DNA of 47,870 nt, from NCBI GenBank assembly GCA_000621765.1, contig JHXJ01000026.1:1-47870 (forward strand), read 5' to 3'. The notes under the pieces are model-generated. The model saw only the letters and a program-made list of their open reading frames with translations, made no database searches and was not told the origin of the DNA. Shown here one piece after another: positions 41,298 through 47,870 of the stretch (position 1 is the first letter of the stretch; each line of letters opens with the position of its first letter). The translations under genes and the position numbers were made by a program. The stretch is from Ruminococcaceae bacterium AB4001. Its GTDB lineage: Bacteria > Bacillota > Clostridia > Saccharofermentanales > Saccharofermentanaceae.

Positions 41298-42308
41298 ATG
41301 GCAGATTTAAAAGACCTGATAAGTGACGGATTTCGCGGGAACATACTGGTCATCAGAAATGGTGAGGTATTGTGTGAAGCGAGCACGGGCTTTGCCGATC
41401 TCCCGAATAATATCCCCAATACAGCAGACACTAGATTTGCAACGGCTTCACTGGGAAAGACATTCGTAGCCGCAGGCATCCTAAAGCTCATAGAGCAGGG
41501 AAAGCTCAGTCTCAACGATACGCTCGGAACACTTCTTGATATCGGTCTCAGGCAGATCGATCCTGATGTGACTGTCGGGCAGCTCCTCAACCATACTTCC
41601 GGTGTTCCGGATTATTTTGACGAGACAGTCATGGACGATTACGAAGAACTGTGGAAAGACTATCCGAACTCTAAGATCAGATCCAACAGCGACATGTTCC
41701 CTCTGTTCATCGACAAGCCGATGATGTATCCGAGAGGGGAGAGGTTTCAGTATAACAACACCGGATATGTACTTCTTGCGGCTATAATCGAGAAGGTCAC
41801 CGGTAAAGATTTTGACGTCTGTCTCAAGGAGAATATCTTTGATCCATGCGGCATGAAGTCGACCGGGTATTTTGAACTCGACAGGCTTCCTTCCAAGTGC
41901 GCCCACAACTATATCTACTGTGAGGCAACTGACGATTACCGCACAAATATATATTCCGTCGGCGCGAAAGGCACAGGCGACGGCGGCGCTTTCGTAACGG
42001 CAGGTGACCTTGCAAAATTCTGGCAGGGACTTATCAGCCATAAGATCCTTTCCGGGGATACGCTCTCTAAGATGCTCTCCAAGCAGAGCGGCGACGGAGC
42101 AGATCCGGAGGAAGGGTATTACGGCTACGGTGTATGGATAATTGATAATCCAAACGGAACTGATTATGCCTATATGCAGGGGTGCGATCCCGGAGTAAGC
42201 GCGATTGCCGAATATAATGCCGATAAGGATATGATCACCATAGCTTTAAGCAACTACGGGGATAATGTCTGGGCACTGATGAGAAAGATCCGCAAAGAAT
42301 GCTATTAA
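41298..42308 (+). CDS. Serine hydrolase (beta-lactamase class C fold), no signal peptide
   Basis: 336 residues from ATG 41298, with GGGAG six bases upstream. It has SLGK (Ser51-Lys54) and YNN (152-154), the first two motifs of the class C fold. The third motif, usually HxG or KTG, is not seen in clear form; the corresponding region reads GCDPGVS. No signal peptide or membrane helix, so it is probably cytoplasmic, unlike the serine hydrolase at 26673. It follows the ABC pair in one unit. The frame upstream to 41199 overlaps the permease and is rejected. Confidence 0.83.
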   Translation: MADLKDLISDGFRGNILVIRNGEVLCEASTGFADLPNNIPNTADTRFATASLGKTFVAAGILKLIEQGKLSLNDTLGTLLDIGLRQIDPDVTVGQLLNHTSGVPDYFDETVMDDYEELWKDYPNSKIRSNSDMFPLFIDKPMMYPRGERFQYNNTGYVLLAAIIEKVTGKDFDVCLKENIFDPCGMKSTGYFELDRLPSKCAHNYIYCEATDDYRTNIYSVGAKGTGDGGAFVTAGDLAKFWQGLISHKILSGDTLSKMLSKQSGDGADPEEGYYGYGVWIIDNPNGTDYAYMQGCDPGVSAIAEYNADKDMITIALSNYGDNVWALMRKIRKECY

Positions 42309-42342
42309 GCGCTTAAAGCGGGTACTGCACCCCAAAAGGCAT

Positions 42343-42942
42343 TCAGCCCATAAACTGAGCTGCTGAACACACCGTGAAAATGGTTCCGCACACAGCAAGT
42401 AATGCCAGGACGATCAGGATAACAGCAATGACCGGCAGGACTTTTGAGCCCTTATCCTTGGCCTTGCCGTTGGTATAGAATGTCATGACAACCAGGGCTG
42501 CGAAAACGATAAACGACCCGCTGAAGGCCAGCCCCCATTGGGCGAACACCTCGCCGAATAACTCGTTCATCATGTAGACCACGAGGCATTCTACCGCGAG
42601 CTGCAGGAATGAGAGTATCAGAACCACAAAGCTAATGATACGTATCCATTTTAATGTTCTGTTCTTTTCCGTTTCGGAATAGTCTGCCATCTTTACGGCG
42701 ACTTCTTTGACTTCACTGTTCATATTGTCGTTCTTCCTTTCTCCGTCGATGATCTCGCGGACATCCACCTCATAAAACTCCGCTATCTCGACGAGCATGG
42801 AGATATCAGGCATGTATGCGCCCGTCTCCCATCTTGATATGGTGCGTGAGGATGTGTTGAATCTTTCTGCTGCCTGTTCCTGTGTAAGGCCTTTGTTTTT
42901 ACGAAGCTCCCTAAGGAAACTTCCGGTTTTCTTCTGGTCCAT
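42343..42942 (-). CDS. XRE family regulator with membrane helices
   Basis: 199 residues. Residues 7-62 are an XRE helix-turn-helix (LRELRKNKGLTQEQAAERFN, then TSSRTISRWETGAYMPD). After a charged linker come three membrane helices (about 97-120, 130-154 and 168-192). Such XRE-plus-helices proteins are common Firmicutes regulators near transporters. A strong AAAGGAGG precedes the start. It is convergent with the ABC/serine hydrolase unit, which it may control. Confidence 0.87.
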   Translation of the reverse strand: MDQKKTGSFLRELRKNKGLTQEQAAERFNTSSRTISRWETGAYMPDISMLVEIAEFYEVDVREIIDGERKNDNMNSEVKEVAVKMADYSETEKNRTLKWIRIISFVVLILSFLQLAVECLVVYMMNELFGEVFAQWGLAFSGSFIVFAALVVMTFYTNGKAKDKGSKVLPVIAVILIVLALLAVCGTIFTVCSAAQFMG

Positions 42943-43017
42943 AGAAACCTCCTTTCACGAAGAACCTAGCAGATAAGATCCCTGAAAAACACGACACAAA
43001 CAGCGGATTTACTGAAT

Positions 43018-43033
43018 CGGACAGATTTGTCCG
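43018..43033. promoter_or_regulatory. CGGACA-n4-TGTCCG inverted repeat, candidate XRE operator
   Basis: Perfect six-base arms, four-base spacer. On the minus strand a TTGACC -35-like hexamer directly precedes it, so a bound protein would cover the promoter of the XRE gene. Confidence 0.45.
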
Positions 43034-43151
43034 GTCAAAAAACGCCATTCCCCGTGAACAGTGATATGACACATTATAGCCGAAAAAGATATTTTCCCAA
43101 GAGCAGCCCGCAAGGGAATAAAATATTCCTGAGGAACATCTTTTATCTTGG

Positions 43152-43157
43152 TATAAT
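43152..43157 (+). promoter_or_regulatory. -10 box of the DUF6273 lipoprotein gene
   Basis: TATAAT in TTGGTATAATAAA, the same form as at 36458. It lies 95 bases before ATG 43247. Confidence 0.5.
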
Positions 43158-43246
43158 AAAGCCATTTATAAGAGAAGAAGCAGACCGGAACCTTGTTTCC
43201 GGGAAAAGCTGTAGATTTGGCGGATATTAGGAAGGTTCAGACGGAA

Positions 43247-44647
43247 ATGAAAAAGTTATCCCTTTTCATGGCTTCGGTTATCCTGATCACGAGCATGTCA
43301 GGAGTTCTGACTTCGTGCAAATCTGGCAACCCCAAAAAGCTTTCAGATTCACAGGCAGCCAAAGAGAAGGTTTTATACGATTCGGTTGAGACTGTTACTT
43401 TCGGTAATTACCAGGGCGAACCGATCGAATGGATACCCTTAGGCGTTGGCGACTACGGCACGCTTCTCCTCTCAAAATACGCGATCGATTACCGTCCTTT
43501 TTACTGTGGTGACAGCGGGAAATCCTGGAGGAATACCGAGATCCGTACATGGCTGAACGGAACATTTTATGAGACCGCTTTCTCCGATGAGGAAAAGAAA
43601 GACATCATGTATTACGTGTCTGATATCTATAACAACTACGAGGATGCTTACAGCAATATCGATATGTCCGAGCAGGAGGAGATAGAATACGTTTTCCTTT
43701 TGAGCAGCGAAGAGGTCGCAAGATACTATAAGGATACTCTCCCCACCTGTTATTGCGAGGCGACGGCATATGCCGTAAGCAAGGGAGCGAAGCAGACAGA
43801 TGTACCATGGTGGATGAGATGTCCATGCAAGACCCTGGACAAAGGCGGTGAAACCAAAACTGCTGCACCGGCATTGCAGGGCGGATCGGATCCTTCCAAA
43901 GATAAATACGATCTTTGCTACGAAGAAGTCAGCTGCGGCGTAAGACCCGCATTACTGGTAAACCTTAACGGCACGGCCAAATATACTATCCAGCCTTCCG
44001 AGCCTATCGACTGGATGGCGGAGATCAGCGTCGAGACTTCGGTTACTGATGACGGACTTTACCAGTATACGATCTATTCCGGAACCGAATACGAGCAGAC
44101 ATTTACCATGGATATCAACATCGATGATTATCTTGTAGGCAACTGGTTCGAGATGCCGAGACTGTGCAAGGCTCTCGGGTGGTCTTTATACGACAGTGAC
44201 GGTAAGCCGGCATACAATACCAATGCTTACATAGCCAGGGCGGTAAGGATCGAAAACGGTGTCGAGATGCAGCTGGGCCTTAATACGGTTAACTACCCGA
44301 CGCGCCAGCTCTGCTGTCTGGATATCCATTTCACGACGCCCCACGCAGATGGTGCGAGCATCTTCGATACGGAACCATACTACAGTCAGGATGAGATTAA
44401 CGGTAATGTAGAACTGTGCAATCCTGACGTGCATTTCGGCGAGCATGAGATCGATTATCTTGTCACGGGCTTCGGATTCGATTCTGATAAAGTGGAATAC
44501 GGTCTGTCTTATTCGGACATAGTTCTCGTAGTCTACGCTCTGGACTTCCTTTCACACAGCGAAAACGCGGGCAAGAACCCTTTCTACTACACGAATCTGA
44601 AAGGCAGCGACGGTATGTTTGGCATAGCGCTTTACGACACGCCTTAA
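43247..44647 (+). CDS. DUF6273-containing lipoprotein
   Basis: 466 residues from ATG 43247. Signal peptide with lipobox VLTSC. The first half is a DUF6273 domain: TVTFGNYQGEPIEWIPL, LLLSKYAIDYRPF, then SWRNTEIRTWLNGTFYETAF, the family's WxNSxxRxWLN core. The second half (from about 260) is beta-rich and unassigned. The start at MKKLS is chosen for the signal peptide; GGAAGG lies rather far, about 12 bases upstream. The membrane protein at 44687 follows after 39 bases. Function unknown; extracellular. Confidence 0.75.
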   Translation: MKKLSLFMASVILITSMSGVLTSCKSGNPKKLSDSQAAKEKVLYDSVETVTFGNYQGEPIEWIPLGVGDYGTLLLSKYAIDYRPFYCGDSGKSWRNTEIRTWLNGTFYETAFSDEEKKDIMYYVSDIYNNYEDAYSNIDMSEQEEIEYVFLLSSEEVARYYKDTLPTCYCEATAYAVSKGAKQTDVPWWMRCPCKTLDKGGETKTAAPALQGGSDPSKDKYDLCYEEVSCGVRPALLVNLNGTAKYTIQPSEPIDWMAEISVETSVTDDGLYQYTIYSGTEYEQTFTMDINIDDYLVGNWFEMPRLCKALGWSLYDSDGKPAYNTNAYIARAVRIENGVEMQLGLNTVNYPTRQLCCLDIHFTTPHADGASIFDTEPYYSQDEINGNVELCNPDVHFGEHEIDYLVTGFGFDSDKVEYGLSYSDIVLVVYALDFLSHSENAGKNPFYYTNLKGSDGMFGIALYDTP

Positions 44648-44686
44648 GACATTACGGATTTACAACACAAACGGGGAACAGAACTG

Positions 44687-45298
44687 ATGAAAGACTTTGT
44701 TAGAAAACCGCTGAATATCGTAACTCTCTTACTGATGGCGATCGATTTCTTCGTCATTATGTACTGCGGCTATGCTCTTGCCGATAACCGTGCGCGTTAT
44801 TCGATTGCCGCATATTTAGATACGACGGATATGTATCTGACATTCAGGGAGGATACAGCTTTTGAAGAGAATGATGAAACGATCGTCGTTCCCAAAGGAA
44901 CCGTCATCAAGCCGGCGGAAGATATCATATTCATGAACAGGATCGGTTTCTATTACTCGCCTGAGGGTCTTAGTAATGAAGAATGCAAAGCCATGGATCT
45001 TTCCGAGAGGGAAGAACACGGAGTCAGGCATCTCGGCGCAAAACCGGAGTATTTTGAAGAATATAAAGAACTGGAAAGGCTATGGAAAGAAGAAACAGAT
45101 AAGGTCACCGTCGAAAGAACGAGGGCTTTCCTGCATATCTTCATACCGGTCGGGCTTCTTTCTCTGGTCTGGCTTGTGGCATGGTTTTTCCTGACCCTGT
45201 ACTCATGTAAAAAGGGGTATTACGTATTCCTGTATGTTGCTGATGTGATCCTGCTGCCTGTAGCCATATTGGGTTTCAGCGTGTTCCTGCTCCACTGA
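44687..45298 (+). CDS. Membrane protein of unknown function
   Basis: 203 residues. One helix near the start (about 12-32), an external loop of about 110 residues rich in Glu, then two close helices (about 145-168 and 178-200). No domain recognised. GGGGA precedes the start by about ten bases. The next gene starts two bases after its stop, so translation is probably coupled. Confidence 0.6.
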   Translation: MKDFVRKPLNIVTLLLMAIDFFVIMYCGYALADNRARYSIAAYLDTTDMYLTFREDTAFEENDETIVVPKGTVIKPAEDIIFMNRIGFYYSPEGLSNEECKAMDLSEREEHGVRHLGAKPEYFEEYKELERLWKEETDKVTVERTRAFLHIFIPVGLLSLVWLVAWFFLTLYSCKKGYYVFLYVADVILLPVAILGFSVFLLH

Positions 45299-45300
45299 TT

Positions 45301-45844
45301 ATGAACGAAGTACCTTTCCCGTCATTTGATTATGCTCCCCAATGTTCTGACCTTTGGACAGATATTGCAGCTTACGAGGTCCCTGAATATCTGAAGGGGC
45401 TTGCAGAGAAATACAACATGCATTTCCAGGTTATATCACCGACGGAAAATGCGATGTTTAACGAAAAGTGCTGCATCATTTTCGGCATAGACAGAAGAGA
45501 CGGTGTGATCTTAAACCTGACACTCTTCGATAACGGCAGAAGAGTCGAATACATTGCAAATCATTGCAAATCATTTCATATTTAAAGCGTTTGATGATTC
45601 AGACTGGGAAGGCATAGACCCGGAGTGGAAACGCACGTCTGAAAAAATAAGGAAAGAGCTGACGGTAATATCACGCGGCCTGGACAGCAAGTGGAAGGGG
45701 CTTCTGACCGGCGATATGAGCTGGTATGAAGAATTCAAGAAGATCACATGGATACAGGAATTCAAATGCTACCATCAGCCAAGGAATACGATCCTTGATG
45801 CGATAATTGCCTGGCAGCAGTACAGGCAGAACGGATCTTCGTAA
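45301..45844 (+). pseudogene. Soluble protein gene split by a 10-bp tandem duplication
   Basis: Two frames are open in turn: 45301-45585, ending CKSFHI, and 45554-45844. The junction holds CATTGCAAAT twice in a row (45552-45561 and 45562-45571). Removing one copy joins the frames: the first frame then reads EYIANH and continues FIFKAFDDSDWEGID into the second, giving about 177 residues without a stop. So the gene was intact before the duplication, or is switched by it. The product has no recognised domain. No ribosome-binding site is visible; translation probably depends on the gene before it. A 10-bp slip is not easily explained by sequencing error. Confidence 0.8.
45552..45571 (+). repeat. 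10-bp tandem duplication causing a frameshift
   Basis: CATTGCAAAT, two full copies followed by CATT. Loss of one copy restores the frame of the host gene. Confidence 0.9.
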
Positions 45845-45873
45845 CAGAATTTGCCAAGGGGAGGTGATGAACC

Positions 45874-46779
45874 GTGATAACAAAGAGATTCCTGACAGCA
45901 GTGCTTATATGCGCCTTAGTTTTACCTTTCTGTGCATGCAGAACGGAAGAGAGTACTGCGACGGTGACTACGACGACACGCGTGTCAACTCCTGCAAGAG
46001 AGATCCCGGATTACGGTTCAATGCTCGTAGAGTTTCTTGGCGTTGAGCCGTCACCTTCTACTTTTGAAGAACTTACGGCAATGACGCAGAAGATGAAGCA
46101 ATACGGATTCTATAATGAAGACGAAGAACATCACTATTGCACGCTTGTTTACAACGAGAATTTATACTATGCCATCCGTTATGAGAAAGCACAGGAGTGG
46201 TTTGAATATTTCTTTACTTATAACGACTACCTGTATTTTGAGGAAGAAAACGGACAGCATACCATTAGAGACGATAGTTATACAGGACCCGAAGGCATGC
46301 TCATGCCGTATAACTTCGTTGTGTTTGTTGATGATTCGGGCAAGTTCCTTTTCATAGTCCAGGGATACGATACGCTCCCTAAGGTTTCTGACGATGACAT
46401 CAACGCGTTCAAAGGTTTTAACCCGGTGCATTTTGAGCTGGAGGAAGAACCCGATATGGACAGGTTAAGAGACTTATATCCTGAGTTCTTTGACGAGACA
46501 CATCCCATTACTAAGGGCGTAGAAGTATATGTATGGCAGACGACGGAAGAAAGTTATATGTTCGGCCTGATGGTTGGAACGAACCGGACGAAAACGGACG
46601 AAGAGATCTGGGAGCTCTTTGAAAGACCTCTGACTCTTGATGAGGCTAAAGCGATACTAAATGAATACGGAGTCAGAAAGGAAGGGATTTCCGTAATCCC
46701 CGTCATCCAGCCGTTATCAAGTTATCTGTACGAGATCGATGACGAATACAGGGAGAAAGTAAAACAGTTCTTTGAGTAA
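45874..46779 (+). CDS. Lipoprotein of unknown function
   Basis: 301 residues from GTG 45874. Lipobox LPFCAC (Cys22), a Thr-rich spacer (TATVTTTTRVST), then a globular acidic part of about 250 residues with no recognised domain. The GTG start is favoured because AGGGGAGG (45857-45864) is about nine bases upstream; an ATG at 45867 is out of frame. Distance to the split gene before it is 29 bases, so they may share a transcript. Confidence 0.68.
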   Translation: MITKRFLTAVLICALVLPFCACRTEESTATVTTTTRVSTPAREIPDYGSMLVEFLGVEPSPSTFEELTAMTQKMKQYGFYNEDEEHHYCTLVYNENLYYAIRYEKAQEWFEYFFTYNDYLYFEEENGQHTIRDDSYTGPEGMLMPYNFVVFVDDSGKFLFIVQGYDTLPKVSDDDINAFKGFNPVHFELEEEPDMDRLRDLYPEFFDETHPITKGVEVYVWQTTEESYMFGLMVGTNRTKTDEEIWELFERPLTLDEAKAILNEYGVRKEGISVIPVIQPLSSYLYEIDDEYREKVKQFFE

Positions 46780-46813
46780 GCGGCAGCCGTTTATATCCGG
46801 CAGGCAGTTTTGC

Positions 46814-46819
46814 TATAAT
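46814..46819 (+). promoter_or_regulatory. -10 box of the GNAT gene
   Basis: TATAAT in TTGCTATAATGACC, 58 bases before ATG 46877. Confidence 0.5.
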
Positions 46820-46876
46820 GACCGTGTCCAAAGGGCATCTTCGGACTGAACAAATCAGGGATTTTAGGTATAGATC

Positions 46877-47788
46877 ATGAGCATTACGACAAAGCAGTTT
46901 CAGAAATTTACTGACCTTAATCTTGTATGGGATTTTCTGGTCGACATCTATGAATATAAGAAAGACAACGGAGTAGCAGCTCCTTTCTTTGAGCATGCGA
47001 TCAAGGCTTCATGGACGGACTCCTCTTATTCCCATCTCAACAGATTCTGGTTTGACGGTGATAAGGTAGTCGCATTTGTCTTCTACGAAGCTCCCGTAAC
47101 GAACATCTATTTCAGTGTCCGTCCGGGATACGAGTTCCTCGCAGATGAACTTGTCGATTATGCCATTACGACCATGCCGGATTTCGAAAATGACCAGCAG
47201 TTCATCCTCTTCGGCGGTCAGGATTATCTTAAGGAGGCTGCAGCAAAGCGCAGCTATAAGCAGGTCTACGAATTTGAATCACTGATCTTCGATTTTGAGA
47301 ACGAACTGAACTACGAGCTTCCGTCCGGCTATCACTTCGTAGAGCCTGAAGATTTTGATGCCGTAAAGTTATCCAGGCTCTGCTGGTACGGATTCGGTCA
47401 CGGCGAAAAAGGCGAGTTCAAAGATTACGACAGGTACGACGACTCGCTCGACTGGACTCCTGCCAAGTCCCATAAAGACATAGTGGCCGATTTCATGGCG
47501 CCGTCCCCTCATGCGACCCAGGAATACGATATCGTAATAGCGGATGAGAACGGGGAATACGCCTGCTTCTCAGGCATGTGGTGGATCCCTGAAAATAATC
47601 TTGCATATATGGAGCCCCTCTGCACGGCTCCCGAACACAGGCGCAAAGGCCTTGCTGCCGCTGCCCTCACAAAGCACTACCGCAGGATGAAAGCGCTCGG
47701 CGCCACGCACATGACCGGCGGAGAAGATCCTTTCTACGCGAAGATCGGTTTCGGCAAAGGAAGCCACTGGACATTCTGGAAGAAATAA
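46877..47788 (+). CDS. Two-domain GNAT family acetyltransferase
   Basis: 303 residues, about twice the size of a single GNAT domain. The C-terminal half has YMEPLCTAPEHRRKGLAAAAL, the acetyl-CoA-binding R/Q-x-x-G-x-A loop (HRRKGLAA), and DPFYAKIGFGKG at the end. The N-terminal half is a divergent GNAT-like fold without a good loop. Substrate unknown. It has its own promoter (46814) and stands alone before the next promoter at 47817. Confidence 0.83.
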   Translation: MSITTKQFQKFTDLNLVWDFLVDIYEYKKDNGVAAPFFEHAIKASWTDSSYSHLNRFWFDGDKVVAFVFYEAPVTNIYFSVRPGYEFLADELVDYAITTMPDFENDQQFILFGGQDYLKEAAAKRSYKQVYEFESLIFDFENELNYELPSGYHFVEPEDFDAVKLSRLCWYGFGHGEKGEFKDYDRYDDSLDWTPAKSHKDIVADFMAPSPHATQEYDIVIADENGEYACFSGMWWIPENNLAYMEPLCTAPEHRRKGLAAAALTKHYRRMKALGATHMTGGEDPFYAKIGFGKGSHWTFWKK

Positions 47789-47816
47789 TATGGAATGGCT
47801 CTTTTCAATTTCACAG

Positions 47817-47864
47817 TTGACAAACATTCGTTCTGGTTCTATTATATTGACAGAACGTTTGTTT
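47817..47864 (+). promoter_or_regulatory. Strong promoter with two LexA-like boxes, gene outside window
   Basis: TTGACA (47817-47822) and TATTAT (47840-47845) are exactly 17 bases apart. AAACATTCGTTC (47822-47833) on the minus strand reads GAACGAATGTTT, and GAACGTTTGTTT is at 47853-47864. Both are of type GAAC-n4-GTTT, close to the clostridial LexA consensus. One box touches the -35, the other follows the -10, so repressor on both would shut the promoter. The gene to the right is probably part of the SOS response. Confidence 0.65.
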
Positions 47865-47870
47865 GTTTTT

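Larger units (their letters stand above)
42943..43246. other. Divergent promoter region between XRE and DUF6273 genes
   Basis: No gene is seen. It holds the XRE ribosome-binding site, an inverted repeat CGGACA-GATT-TGTCCG (43018-43033) flanked on the minus strand by TTGACC, a GGAATA-AAA-TATTCC repeat (43115-43129), and the plus-strand TATAAT (43152-43157) of the next gene. Confidence 0.55.

Overview
The window looks like chromosomal DNA from a Gram-positive member of the Clostridia (Bacillota), probably a gut or rumen type. That is an inference. The evidence is purine-rich ribosome-binding sites close to the starts, repeated TATAAT -10 boxes, many LPxxC-style lipoprotein signals with no outer-membrane genes, choline-binding-like cell-wall repeats, C_GCAxxG_C_C proteins, a LytTR/DUF3021 pair and LexA-like boxes of the Gram-positive type. 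No rRNA, tRNA, CRISPR array, prophage or origin is visible.

Layout. 1-1012: the C-terminal end of a TnpB (IS200/IS605-type) gene with its right-end hairpins, then a C_GCAxxG protein and a truncated alpha/beta hydrolase. 1056-4557: a TetR gene with a 38-bp palindromic operator, a coupled small membrane protein, a CPBP protease and a zinc-ribbon membrane protein. 4575-12732: a large solute-binding-type lipoprotein, a GNAT enzyme, a membrane-anchored Ntn hydrolase, dCTP deaminase, an MBL-fold hydrolase, an Rpn-like small ORF, a patatin and a second, lipid-anchored Ntn hydrolase. 12898-19670: lipoproteins, an SPFH/virion-core-like protein with zinc ribbon, a second zinc-ribbon protein, a DUF885-tail lipoprotein, an XRE/zinc-ribbon regulator, a frameshifted TPR-like gene and a membrane protein. 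19890-30677: a lipoprotein, the second solute-binding-type lipoprotein, a secreted repeat/LRR/transglutaminase-like protein, a small membrane protein, the serine hydrolase-LytTR-DUF3021 operon and a paralogue of the first lipoprotein. 30678-33860: a visibly AT-rich block with an anchored protein and an SGNH hydrolase, probably acquired. 33962-42942: the third solute-binding-type lipoprotein, a second C_GCAxxG protein, a membrane protein, an LRR/cell-wall-binding protein, an ABC transporter with a serine hydrolase, and an XRE membrane regulator. 43247-47788: a DUF6273 lipoprotein, a membrane protein, a gene split by a 10-bp tandem duplication, a lipoprotein and a GNAT enzyme. The right edge is a strong promoter with two LexA-like boxes for a gene outside the window.

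The common theme is the cell surface. Eleven genes encode lipoproteins, and most families occur as paralogous pairs or triplets: three ~800-residue solute-binding-type lipoproteins, two Ntn hydrolases, two serine hydrolases, two LRR/wall-repeat proteins, two GKPY-type lipoproteins and two C_GCAxxG proteins. The most distinctive regulatory unit is 26571-28842. Two identical 9-bp repeats, spaced 12 bp apart as LytTR dimers require, lie upstream of an operon encoding a membrane serine hydrolase, a LytTR regulator and a DUF3021 protein. Immediately before it lies a perfect 15-bp inverted repeat carrying a TATAAT in each arm. All functions are read from motifs by eye; no database search was possible.
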